From the NCBI GenBank assembly GCA_017654935.2, contig CM065710.1, forward strand, positions 30,332,405 to 30,396,404: 64,000 bases of DNA, written 5' to 3'. Shown here piece after piece: positions 21,689 to 31,225 of the stretch. Each line of letters opens with the position of its first letter. The stretch's first letter is position 1. The DNA comes from Phymorhynchus buccinoides. Lineage: Eukaryota; Mollusca; Gastropoda; Neogastropoda; Raphitomidae. Under the pieces are notes generated by a model, which saw only the letters and a list, made by a program, of their open reading frames with translations, was not told the origin of the DNA and made no database searches. A program made the position numbers and the translations under genes.

Positions 21689-22100
21689 TTAACCCTTTCA
21701 CCGTCAATGTTGCATTTTAGCACCACAGTGGTTTAACCCTTTCGCTGCCCCACGACGTATATATACGTCCTCTATAGCGCTTCAGTACTTGCCACCGACG
21801 TATATATACGTCGCCGCTAAGCAGCGATATTGCCGTGTTCAAAAATCGCGCGGCAAGCCGGCGGCGCATGCGCAAGTAGTAGGCGGCACTGAAGGGGTTA
21901 ACACCCATGTCACTAAAATGCATCAAATCAGGACCTGTTATTCGAAGACCATATTTTCTTATTTTTGGGAGGTAAGGATAGGCCTAATGTTATATATGGC
22001 ACAGAGGAATTCGCCATATTGCAGATATTTTATTTTCTCTACCCAGTTAAGTTTAATGATATTTTTGGGGCTGAAAAATGGCTGGCGGCTAAAGGGTTAA
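21689..22100 (-). mobile_element. TTAA-flanked MITE (family 1) with a nested MITE
   Basis: TTAACCCTTTCACCGTCAAT at the left and GGCTGGCGGCTAAAGGGTTAA at the right. The body is interrupted at the internal TTAA of GGTTTAACACCC by the element at 21733-21901. Confidence 0.92.
21733..21901. mobile_element. Nested TTAA MITE (family 2), exact TTAA duplication
   Basis: Begins TTAACCCTTTCGCTGCCCC and ends GGCACTGAAGGGGTTAA. Other copies of the host MITE show GGTTTAACACCC uninterrupted, so one TTAA became two on insertion, the piggyBac signature. The body holds two copies of the palindrome ACGTATATATACGT and GC-rich sequence unlike its host. A possible relative starts at 45513. Confidence 0.92.
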
Positions 22101-22377
22101 ATTGATTAGGCGTGCTAAATGTTCAAATACTAAATAATAATACTTTAATAATACTAATACAGTAGTAGTTTCAGTTTCATGATAACCGTAGGCTGATCCT
22201 AACTGTATCCCTTTCTTGAGAGCGGCAGAGTATTCAGTTTGATGATAACCTAAAGTTGATCCTAACTATCGCTTTCTCGAGAACGGCAGTGTTGCTTCTC
22301 AGTGAAAATATGACCATCATGACTCTTGGAGTCTGAAAACAGTCTGAAGCTCAGGTGACTGATGACCGGTGCTAAGA

Positions 22378-22621
22378 TTAACCCTTTCACAACCAGCCAT
22401 ATTTCAGCCAAAAATGTCCATTGAAATTACCTGGGTAGAGAACAAAATCCATCTGCAGTATTGTGGATTCTTCTGTGACATTATATATAATGTCTATCCT
22501 TACTCTCCAAAACTAAGACAATAGGGTCTTTGGATAATAGATCCTGATTTGATGCTTTTTAGTTACATGAGTATTAAATCACTGTGGTGCTAAAATGCGA
22601 CTTTGTCGGTGAAAGGGTTAA
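22378..22621 (+). mobile_element. TTAA-flanked MITE (family 1)
   Basis: TTAACCCTTTCACAACCAGC to TTGTCGGTGAAAGGGTTAA, flanked by TTAA at both ends. Confidence 0.9.
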
Positions 22622-22736
22622 CAATGAATGATCCCTGGCATTTATAATAAGGTTGTCATCAATGGGTTTTTTGGCTCACTCGTGTTAATGAAGTGAGTAT
22701 GTTCTCATTATTGTTAGGTTGTGTATATGTGTATAT

Positions 22737-22908
22737 GCAGTAAAAAATCACTTGAACTTGAAGGGACTGAAAAATGTTATTTTGAGATCGCCAATATTTT
22801 GAGTTAAAAAGACTTTTCAACAGATTATTATACTGGGACCCAAACATTGTTGTTAGTTATCCGGCGTTTTTGAGTTATCCGTTTTTGATTTGTTAGTTCT
22901 CCACTGTA
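22737..22908. mobile_element. pogo-like MITE, second family
   Basis: Starts near GCAGTAAAAAATCACTTGAA and ends TTAGTTCTCCACTGTA. It shares GAGTTAAAAAGACTTTT and GGGACTGAAA with 10093-10276. Confidence 0.7.
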
Positions 22909-22949
22909 TGTACATGTATGTAGCCCGTGATCAAAACTTTAACATGTGC

Positions 22950-23230
22950 ACTTAAATGGATACAACTTTTCCTGGTATACAATACAAGGATTTCCTGTTT
23001 TTGAATTTTACCAGAAAAGGAAGTTCCTTTTTTTAAATTTGTCAAACAGGATCTCTGTGTGTCTATTGTATTTTTCAAACACTTTAAAATAAGCATTTAT
23101 ATAAATTGTGGAAAAAAACAAACTAAAAAATACCTTCATAAATCAATTTTTGCTTCTGCTGCAGGGGGACATTACCCCTGGACCCCGGCCTTTCATTTTT
23201 TTTCATTTTGTGTAGTTGCACCCTTGCTTA
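22950..23230 (+). mobile_element. Dispersed repeat (GCATGGG family)
   Basis: Carries ACAAGGATTTCCTGTTTTTG, ACCAGAAAAGGAAGTTCC and CTGCAGGGGGACATTACCCC, then CATTTTGTGTAGTTGCACCC. Copies are at 39725-39905 and 50717-51000, the last of which shows the termini best. Confidence 0.7.
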
Positions 23231-23393
23231 AATCTGAACTCTTCTCAAAAGAATCCTGTAACATAATTTTCTCACAAACTACAAATAACAGCACAACCAA
23301 ACTTTGCAAGGTGATGCCATCATTATGTTTTCAGTGACTCCATTTTTAAAAAAGTAGCCAGAGTGATGTGACAGTAAATCAGTTAGTGAGTTA

Positions 23394-23801
23394 CAGACAT
23401 GCCTACCGTCACGGGTTATCCGTATTTGTTACGGAAATGTATTGATTTTGGCAGTGTGTTCCGAACATACGCAAAACGGGCGCATGTTACGGGAAAAATT
23501 AAAACAAAAAATTACGATGCCAGCTGGTGGTTTAGCGTCTGCAAGAGAGGCGGGAAAGCAATACCGAAAGCTCACGAAAGTCAGCCCCATAGTTTTCCGA
23601 GAGAGCTTTTCAACCAATTGTCTTTCACCAAGGTCGCGCCAAAATTTGACCGGCTACGCGCTTGGCAGCTTCAAGCGTCGGAGTGCGCAAATTCCATGAA
23701 GATGGATGCTGGACGGAAGCTATGTTCCTGAAAATCATGCTCGGTTACGGATTTTGAGTGGGAGTGTTCCTGAAAAGCAAATTTGGGGGTAGGCATGTCT
23801 G
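23394..23801. mobile_element. Element with CAGACATGCCTACC termini
   Basis: CAGACATGCCTACC at the left is matched by GGTAGGCATGTCTG at the right, 408 bases apart. The flanks share TAGTTA/GAGTTA, a weak target duplication. Interior frames show no transposase. Confidence 0.75.
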
Positions 23802-24189
23802 TAGTTATTATTAACTTTTGAAATGAGAGTAGAAAGTATATTTTGTGAACCAAGGAAGGGAAGTCGCTGTTTTAGCATGTGATATAATGTTGCCAGAGGC
23901 TCGGGGTACGGACCCGTATCTCGCATTCTCCAGGCTACGGGTATGGCGCTCAATCACGGGACGCATAAATTATGCACACGTGTCTTCAAAAACTACTAAC
24001 ATGAACTCTGACATGTCCCTAACCATGTCCCTAACCCTATTCCTTACCAAGATGCGTTAAATTACGAAATAAGAATGCATTTCTTGACGAAAAATTTGAC
24101 TAGGAAGAGTTACTATCCCTGAACATGGTCTGAGTGTTGCAAGAATGCCGTACCTCTAGCCACTGTGTATAATGTTACGAGTGGCCCGT

Positions 24190-24279
24190 CACAGTAAGAG
24201 CAGGAATAGCACAGCTATTAAGTCATGACCTCTAACGCGTACGTCATGGGTTCGTTTCCCAGCGTGGGATACACATTTT
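24190..24279 (+). mobile_element. tRNA-like SINE remnant
   Basis: A B-box-like GGGTTCGTTTCCC near 24248 follows an A-box-like region (GGAATAGCACAGCT) at SINE spacing. It is cut off by the hAT-like MITE that starts at 24280. Confidence 0.4.
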
Positions 24280-24491
24280 CAGGGCTCCCAATTTACCCGC
24301 AAAACAAGGGACTCCTTCACTTACAGTATAGAGGGTCCTAGAGGTGGGATAGAGGGTCCCAGTGGCATTGCGAATGCTAAAAAGAATTTTTCTAGTGCAT
24401 CCCTGGGACCCCCTGCACATTCTTTTAGAGGGTCCTTTAGAATTTTGTTGGTGCTTCATAGACCCCCAAATGGGGGTCCCTGGGAGCCCTG
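24280..24491 (+). mobile_element. hAT-like MITE (CAGGGCTCCC family)
   Basis: CAGGGCTCCCAATTTACCCG to CCTGGGAGCCCTG, 212 bases, with the family body in the opposite orientation to 11721-11937. Confidence 0.85.
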
Positions 24492-24528
24492 CATTTTTTT
24501 TCCATTTCTAATTCTTTCGTAATGCAAA

Positions 24529-24735
24529 CAGACCTGTTTTCTCTTTTCGAGTAGTATTCTACTCAATTTGTACCTCTACCTTTTCAAAATTGAAAATAAT
24601 GCTCTAATTAGTAGTACTCATTTTCAGCGAACATTGTTTGATGGTTTAGTGAATAAAACTACACATTTTGCACCAAAACTACTCATTTCAGCCATCCAGA
24701 CTTCTCAAGACTTGTGTAGGTGGTAAACAGGTCTG
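24529..24735. mobile_element. MITE with CAGACCTGTTT termini
   Basis: CAGACCTGTTTTCTCTTTTC to GTGGTAAACAGGTCTG, 207 bases, about 110 bases upstream of Gq exon 2. Confidence 0.85.
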
Positions 24736-24844
24736 TGCAAAACGTGTGAGCCTTGAAGACTTTGCCTTTTTTTTTCTTTTTTTTAAACTTTTTTTAATAA
24801 TAATTTTAATAAATGGTCGTGGTTTGTTTCCCCCCCCCTACCAG

Positions 24845-25029
24845 GGACCGGAGAGTCGGGCAAGAGCACGTTCATCAAACAGATGCGCATTATCCACGGC
24901 AGTGGCTACTCGGACGACGACCGGCGCAGCTTCATCAAGATCGTCTACCAGAACATCTTCATGGCCATGCACTCCATGATCCGTGCCATGGACACCCTCA
25001 ACATCCAGTACACCAACCCCAACAACAGG
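24845..25029 (+). CDS. GNAQ: Gq alpha subunit, coding exon 2
   Basis: Follows a C-rich tract and CCAG acceptor. The first two bases complete Gly40, then T-G-E-S-G-K-S: the GTP-binding P-loop at residues 40-47, with Lys46 and Ser47 contacting the phosphates and Mg. Residues 48-101 are helix alpha-1 ([15 protein letters not shown]) and the start of the helical domain ([22 protein letters not shown]). The exon ends AAC-AAC-AGG before GTGTGT, phase 0. The donor is followed at once by TG/CT microsatellite, and the last about 40 bases of the exon are copied twice downstream. Confidence 0.97.
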
Positions 25030-25073
25030 GTGTGTACAGTGTGTCTGTGTGTGTGTGTGTCTCTCTCTCTCTG

Positions 25074-25172
<99 letters not shown>

Positions 25173-25280
25173 ATTTACCTCTATCTTTGTCTTGGCTTCT
25201 CAGCCTTCTGTCTCCCCAAGTCTCTGTATCTCTTTCTCTCTGTGTGTGGCTATGTGTGTGTGTGTGTGTGTGTGTGTGTA
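25030..25280. repeat. TG/CT microsatellites right after the exon 2 donor
   Basis: (GT)n at 25041-25060, (CT)n from 25060 to 25168 and (GT)n from 25250 to 25279. The exon 2 donor GTGTGT is itself part of this repetitive context. Confidence 0.93.
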
Positions 25281-25286
25281 GCTATG

Positions 25287-25460
25287 TACCGTGGTCACCC
25301 TCAACATCCAGTACACCAACCCCAACAACAGGGTGTGTACAATGTGTCTCTGTCTCTCTGAGTCTCTGTCTCTGTCTCTCTGAGTCTCTATCTCTGTGTG
25401 TGCCATGGTCACTCTCATTCTCAACATCCAGTGCATCAACCCCAACAACAGGGTGTGTAT
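25287..25460 (+). repeat. Two extra copies of the exon 2 end and donor
   Basis: CACCCTCAACATCCAGTACA...AACAACAGG then GTGTGTAC recurs at about 25294-25338, and a more diverged copy (TCTCAACATCCAGTGCATCA...AACAACAGG then GTGTGTATG) at 25416-25460. Each copy is preceded by CT/TG microsatellite, so the duplicated unit was exon end plus intron start. Reading through from the true exon meets a stop in the first CT tract, so the copies are not a simple exon extension. Confidence 0.9.
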
Positions 25461-25699
25461 GTACTATGTGTATACACGTGTGTATGTACTATGTGTATGT
25501 ACTATGTAGTCTGTGTGTGTCTCTCTCTCTCATATATTTTAGCGGCAAGTATGAAAAGTGGCTACTCTATGTCAATACTTTTACCGTTGTACAATAAAGG
25601 TTCTGTACACAAGAAAATAAAGTTATAATGCAAATTCTAGTTTGCAGCGAATTTTCAGGTGTCTTCCACACTTTTCTTCAGACCCTATTGTAACATAAA

Positions 25700-25979
<280 letters not shown>

Positions 25980-26153
25980 AATGCCGACGCCCTCAGCATA
26001 CCCAATGTTAAATTTTCCACACAGATGTGCTTCTCTGACACTCAGCCCCCCCCTACAGCACACATCGAGTGATGGGCTTGCTTTGTAAACACTGTAACCT
26101 CTTCACTGACTCGCCCCTTCGTTGGCTGGTTGTTGGTTTTTTTGTTTCTTCAG

Positions 26154-26515
26154 GAAAATGGTGACATGATCAAACGAGTGGAAGTCCTGCGACACGCAGA
26201 CATGACATGGGAATTTTCAGCTTTTATGCAAATTTCAGCTTTTTTGATGGCCTGAGAGGACTGGGTTTTTTTAGATAAAGAAACTGGCTGCGTAATTACT
26301 ACTAGTTACTACTTATGTGTGAATGCAAAATGAACTTACTGTATGTTTTATTTGTAATGCTGATTTTTAAGGCTTAGATTTTTTACGTAATCAAACAAGT
26401 GGACTACGAGACGGTGACCTCGTTTAAAACCGATAGCAACGATAGTTGAGATTTGCCGTTGTTGCCAGCCTTGACCTACGTCTTTTCTGTCTGTGCAGGA
26501 AAATGGCACCATGGT
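26154..26515 (+). repeat. Partial copies of the exon 3 start (decoys a and b)
   Basis: TTTCTTCAG then GAAAATGGTGACATGATCAA (26154) and CTGTGCAG then GAAAATGGCACCATGGTG (26499) both reproduce the exon 3 acceptor and first codons. A mid-exon piece (TGGACTACGAGACGGTGACC) lies near 26400-26419. Both acceptor copies soon run into stops in the exon frame. The second copy is cut by a MITE at 26531. Confidence 0.85.
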
Positions 26516-26530
26516 GATATGAATTAGTCT

Positions 26531-26848
26531 TTAACCCTTTCGCCGCCAGCCATTTTTCAGCCAAAATATACCATGAAACTTGACTGGGTAGAGAAACTTT
26601 TTTATTTGCAATATTGTGAATTCCTCTGTGACATGTATAACATTAGGCCTATCCTTACCTCCCAAAATAAAGAAAATAGGGTCTTCGGATAAGAGGACTT
26701 GATTTCATGCCTTTTGTGGTGCATAAATGCGACATTGGCGGTGAAAGGGTTAAACTTAACTGGGTATAGAAGAAACAAAATCTGCACTAATTGGGGATTC
26801 CTCTGTGACATGTATAACGTAAGGCCTATCCTTACCTCCCAAAATTAT
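26531..26848 (+). mobile_element. TTAA-flanked MITE (family 1) plus partial second copy
   Basis: TTAACCCTTTCGCCGCCAGC to GGCGGTGAAAGGGTTAA (26531-26753). A partial duplicate of the family body follows (CTTAACTGGGTATAGAAG to CCTTACCTCCCAAAATTA, 26756-26848). It sits between copies of the exon 3 splice junction. Confidence 0.88.
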
Positions 26849-26907
26849 GAGATTTGCCGCTGTATGCCTTGACCCTATCCGCCTATGTCTTCTCTGTGCT
26901 CACGCAG

Positions 26908-26990
26908 GAAAATGGCAACTTGATCAAACAAATCGACTACGAGACGGTGACCATGTGAGCAGCAATACGTTGAGGCAGAATGCAACAATA
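26908..26990 (+). repeat. Copy of the exon 3 start (decoy c), frame-disrupted
   Basis: GCTCACGCAG then GAAAATGGCAACTTGATCAA is identical to true exon 3 for the first 45 bases, followed by ACCATGTGAGCAGCAATACG, a small deletion relative to the real exon that gives an in-frame TGA and a GTGAGC donor-like site at 26955. As a 47-nt cassette it would shift frame. Confidence 0.9.
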
Positions 26991-27052
26991 GCTGAGATTT
27001 GTCACTGTATTATGCCTTGACTTGACCTAATGTCTTCTCTGTGCTCACGCAG

Positions 27053-27207
27053 GAAAATGGCAACTTGATCAAACAAATCGACTACGAGACGGTGACCACG
27101 TTTGAGCAGCAATACGTGGAGGCCATCATAACGTTATGGGAGGACCCCGGCATCCAGGAGTGCTACGACCGCCGACGCGAGTACCAGCTGACAGACTCTG
27201 CCAAATA
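27053..27207 (+). CDS. GNAQ: Gq alpha subunit, coding exon 3
   Basis: Residues 102 to the first two bases of Tyr153, in the all-helical domain that covers the bound nucleotide. The acceptor is GCTCACGCAG at 27043-27052. The protein reads [20 protein letters not shown] then [20 protein letters not shown], the latter strongly conserved in Gq proteins. The exon ends AAA-TA before GTGAGT, phase 2. The first residues (102-115) are the variable part of the family. This is the last of four acceptors in a row and the only one giving the full exon. Confidence 0.97.
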
Positions 27208-27556
27208 GTGAGTGGGGCGCTTTTTTTATTTTTTTACCTGTTTTATGGAACAAGTTTGTAGAAAAGTTTTTGTTAACTGAAAAAAGTTCCATCAGAGGCG
27301 AGTTTTTTTTGTGTGGTCTGGTTCTAAACAAGACTCCTGCTACCCAGAGTGAGTGTGCTATGGGCTCAATGAGAAGACTGAAGCCACACAGTCGATCGAG
27401 CTTCATCCGCTTAACGGATGCGATTCTGAGAGTGTTGCTCAAATTTCATGACCAATGCTAATTTCATGACCAACAGGTGTCTGTAGTTCTCGGGCTTGGG
27501 TAGCACGGGGATGTCTTTTGAAAGGAAGCGCAGAGAGTACAGCCCTGTCATGTAGT

Positions 27557-27709
27557 CCTAGAGGAGTGATAGAGGGTCCCAGTGGCATTGTGAATGCTAA
27601 AAATAATTTTTCTAGTGCATCCCTGGGACCCCATGCACATTCGTTTAGAGGGTCCTTTAGAATTTTAGTGCTTCATAGACCCCCCAAATAGGGGTTCCTG
27701 GGAGCCCTG
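27557..27709 (+). mobile_element. Partial hAT-like MITE (CAGGGCTCCC family)
   Basis: Right-hand two thirds of the family, from TAGAGGAGTGATAGAGGGTC to CCTGGGAGCCCTG. The left terminus is missing. Confidence 0.8.
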
Positions 27710-27715
27710 ACGGAT

Positions 27716-27930
27716 CACAATTGTGACCCAGCACCACGAAAGGGACATTAAGTCGCTGGGCTAGTTTGTAACAACAGGCTTGGAAAGTTATGGGTATTTT
27801 CGTATTCTCTAACAACTTATCTTTCATATTATATCCATAAGATTGGACAGCATAGAAACCCTCCCCTATGAACAAACATCCCCAAGTCATAGCTGTACTT
27901 TCCAGATGGAGTATTAATGGGTGCAACTTT
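27716..27930 (+). mobile_element. Partial GTGACCCAGC element
   Basis: TGTGACCCAGCACCACGAAA then GGGACATTAAGTCGCTGGGC matches the left end of 60013-60435. The right terminus is not found. Confidence 0.65.
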
Positions 27931-28116
27931 TTCCTTTTCACAAGCCTTTCAGGTTAAAAAAAAAATATAAAAAAATCCCCTGAAACTGAGCTTTTTGTTG
28001 TTGTTGAAAACATTGTTGCACAAAAAAAGGGGGCAACAGCACTTTGACGACAAGCGATTCGGGGCGTTTTGAACATGGTCGCCCTAGCCCAGAAGTGCTC
28101 TCTCCTTAATTTAAAG

Positions 28117-28420
28117 GGCCAGCCACACGTCGGCTAAAATTGTACGCCTGTACGATACGATTCGATCACATGGTCTCCAAGAACAAATGTGATTCGCGCT
28201 TCGAGATCACGTGCCCGAATCGTATCGTACAGTCATACAATTTTAGCGGACGTGTAACTGGCCCTTTAGGAAGAGAGCACTTAGCGGACGTGTAACTGGC
28301 CCTTTAGGAAGAGAGCACTTAGCGGACGTGTAACTGGCCCTTTAGGGAGAGATCACTTAGCGGACGTGTAACTGGCCCTTTAGGGAGAGATCACTTAGCG
28401 GACGTGTAACTGGCCCTTTT
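28117..28420. mobile_element. Inverted-repeat element with fourfold right end
   Basis: Arms AAGGGCCAGCCACACGTCGG...CTAAAATTGTACG and CATACAATTTTAGCGGACG...TGGCCCTTTA are inverted, with a second inner pair around TACGATACGATTCG. The right terminus (TTAGCGGACGTGTAACTGGC then CCTTTAGG) is repeated tandemly about four more times at 28278-28420 in units of about 44 bases. Confidence 0.85.
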
Positions 28421-28657
28421 GACATTGTGTTGTTTTCAAACGCAACTAAGCAAGGCTTATCGGACTCAAACGGGAATTTTTAAAAAAGAGAAGAGAAGAG
28501 GGCAACCGTGTCTGATGGATGTTGCCCCCCCTGAACTCCCTAACGGGGCTCTGCCCCTGTACCCCCCCCCCCCCCCCGCCAGGGCCTAGGTGGCCCCTGG
28601 ACCCCTGCCTTTCAGTCTTTTTCATGTTGGGGAGTTTCACCCATGACTATTCTTCTT

Positions 28658-29342
28658 CAGGGGTCACGCTAACGCATGTTTCTTGCGTATTTGACGCGTT
28701 TTAAAAATCGCTGACGCATTTTTACGGCGTTTACGCGTAACCTGTACGCAATATGATGTCCGCACAAGATCGCATCTGAGTCTAGATGGTGAATCAGACT
28801 TTAGAAGTCCTACGGTCCCTACACGTATAGTGGTTCTGCTACACCAAACATTGGAACAGACTATAGAAAAGTGCCACTGCTTTGTGAGGAGGTAGGCCTA
28901 AGTATCCCATCCTTTCTCTTTCATTAGTTATCCAGATTTCGTCCAGTACTACTGTGACGTAGGCAGTGGCGGGAAAATCACTGTAAGCGCATTGTCTGAT
29001 TCCACCCCCCACCCCATCTCCCCACCCCCACCCCCTTTCAGCCTTTGCTTCCTTTCATGGTGCTTGGCCACTGGATATCCAGATTCCAGTCAATTAACTT
29101 TGACGTAAATGAAGTGTTTGGCGCGAAATGAGCGCGTTGTTGCACAATTGCCAGACTTCTGTCTTTGAAAATGACTGGTTAGTGAATAAAAATGCATGTT
29201 TTTGTTGCTTTCTTGTTTTCATTGTTTTTAGCTTAGATTTATCATTTTGTTCTTTGACGCGATTTTTTGCTTCCCTTACGCATTTTTTTTGCCGACGTCG
29301 CGTAAGCAAATCGCGTTTTCAAAAACACTAGCGCAACCCCTG
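28658..29342. mobile_element. Element with CAGGGGTCACGCTA termini
   Basis: CAGGGGTCACGCTAACGC at the left is matched by CTAGCGCAACCCCTG at the right, and both ends are followed inward by GACGCGTTTT/GCGTAAGC-type motifs in inverted order. About 685 bases. No transposase frame recognised. Confidence 0.65.
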
Positions 29343-29689
29343 CTGCTTCTTCTGTATATTTACAGTGCTCCCGATTCGCCGTTGACATCAAAACAGTGTG
29401 TTTGGATCTTGACTCTATTTCTCCTGCGCTTACCTGCCTTGCAGAGTTTTCTACCTCATTTGAACTTACTGATTCTGCTCTTAATTGGCGTGCAGGCTTT
29501 GTGCTACAATAACACTACAGAAACACTGCTGACTGACCTGATCTGTTGTCTCCCTTGTGCAGCTTACTAGTGTCTTTACTGCATCGTTTCCCTTATTTAG
29601 TGGAACAAATCGTGGACGCTTTAGCCTATAGGCCTAATTGGCTTTGATTTTTCTCTATTTTACAATCTTATTGTTTACCGTAATTACCT

Positions 29690-30115
29690 TTCTAGCTCTA
29701 CCTTTTATTATTATCAGGTCAGGTCAGGGTAATGAGGGCAACTAGGCCTCGCGGCCTCTGAAGTGCCCTTTCAATTTAGTTTTTGTAGTATTGGGCACAG
29801 CTGTGACGGTTTTTGATGACTCAATCAGTCATGTTGGTATCTCGATTCTGTCAATTTAGGGTCTTTGTCCAGGAGGTTTTTAAACTGGTTAAGGTTTGGT
29901 GCAAGCTTGATTTGTGCAGAGAGGTTATTCCAATACTTGGCAACTCTGTTAGCAAAAAAATGTTTTCTAATGTTAGTTCTGCTGTATTGTATTAGTATTT
30001 TTAATTCACAGTTTCTAGTTTTCAAATAGTTCGAGAGCTGAAACAATCTTTTGTTAGTAAAGTCAGTATTGTTAAAAATTTTATAAACATTTATCGCGCT
30101 TACTTTTCCCATCAT
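29690..30115 (-). mobile_element. LINE 3' end, C-terminal ORF2 fragment
   Basis: On the minus strand an open frame (30115-29825) includes RTNIRKHFFANRVAKYWNNL and a run NQFKNLLDKD, the usual C-terminal tail of non-LTR ORF2 proteins (FFxNRVVxxWNxLP...FKxxLD). It is followed by a 3' UTR with GAGGCCGCGAGGCC near 29745 and an (ATA)n-like end near 29708. Confidence 0.75.
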
Positions 30116-30582
30116 TGATTAATGTGAACACGTGTTCATTGTTTTATCCTCGAGCTTAACTCATCCATACAAAAATTTTTTTAATATATTTTTTATAGAA
30201 ATATTGGCTTTTTCCTTCCTATTGGTTTTATCTTTCGTTAGTGATTGTTGCTTTATTTTGGTGATTGTTGTTTTTAGGTGCTTGTGTTATCATGGCTAAT
30301 GTAAGCAACAATCCAAAATGGTTATCGAAACCGGGTTTTAAAATAGGTTCAATCAAGTTCAGCATTGCTCATTATTATCCATGTTAGCTTTTTTTCCCAA
30401 TTTGATTCTCTGTCAATTATTTCATGTGCCAATTTTTGTTTCATTTTCTTGACTTGATTGTTTTTTTTGGGTCAATTTGTCTTTGCCTGATGCATGGTGT
30501 GAGTGTGTGAGTGAGAGGGCCAGTTGCAAAGAAGCTATTGTAGCTTATCCTTTTTACCCTCAATAAAACATTCGTATTTCAT

Positions 30583-30700
30583 ATTTCTTCTTCTTCTGCG
30601 TTCCCAGGCCATATGGCCATAATGGCTAAGGTACGTATGTGTCCGTTTTTCAGTTTTTAATGGTCTCCCTACTGCGTACAGCCGGACACATTCTGATTTC
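30583..30700 (-). mobile_element. SINE-like repeat tail, inverted
   Basis: TTCTTCTTCTGCGTTCCCAG, GGCCATATGGCCATAATGGC and CAGCCGGACACATTCTGATT are the reverse complement of the 3' half of 10912-11222. Confidence 0.7.
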
Positions 30701-30779
30701 AATTTTAAAATAGGATAAAGGGTCTTTGGAAAGGTCTTTGAAAGTTTGTGAATTTTGATGTGAAAAAATCTGTATTAAC

Positions 30780-31096
30780 CCTGTGTGTTGTGTGTGTGCA
30801 GTTACTTAGACACTGTAGCGAGGATCGCGGAGCCCAACTACCTGCCCTCACTACAGGACATCCTGTGGGTGTTAACCCTGTGTGTTGTGTGTGTGCAGCT
30901 ACTTAGACAGCGTATCGAGGATCGCAAAGCCCAACTACCTGCCCTCACTACAGGACATCCTGATTGTGTTAACCCTGTGTGTTGTGTGTGTGTGCAGCTA
31001 CTTAGACAGCATAGCGAGGATCGCGGAGCCCAACTACCTGCCCTCACTACAGGACATTGTGCGGGTGTTAACCCTGTGTGTTGTGTGTGTGTGCAG
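30780..31096 (+). repeat. Three upstream copies of the exon 4 start and acceptor
   Basis: Acceptors with TGTGTGTGCAG followed by (T/C)TACTTAGACA...CTACAGGACAT occur at 30802, 30899 and 30998, before the true exon start at 31097. Spacings are 97, 99 and 99 bases, so the last two units keep the reading frame and the first does not. Each unit is the intron end plus about the first 70 bases of the exon, without the exon's 3' part. The copies are nearly identical to the exon. Confidence 0.93.
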
Positions 31097-31225
31097 CTAC
31101 TTAGACAGCGTAGCGAGGATCGCGGAGCCCAACTACCTGCCCTCACTACAGGACATCCTGCGGGTGCGAGTGCCCACCACGGGCATCATCGAGTACCCCT
31201 TTGACCTGGACAGCATCATCTTCAG
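31097..31225 (+). CDS. GNAQ: Gq alpha subunit, coding exon 4
   Basis: Completes Tyr153 and runs to the first two bases of Arg196. The protein reads [20 protein letters not shown] then [20 protein letters not shown]. Arg177 and Thr180 (RVRVPTTG) are the switch I residues that stabilise the transition state and bind Mg; Arg177 is equivalent to vertebrate Arg183. The exon ends TTC-AG before GTACCT, phase 2. Three upstream acceptor copies compete with this one. Confidence 0.97.

Noticed and set aside
24983..25597. A 204-codon frame continuing from exon 2 through CT repeats and the duplicated donors, possible extended exon
   Set aside because: It is not the exon's own frame; in the Gq frame a stop occurs in the first CT tract.
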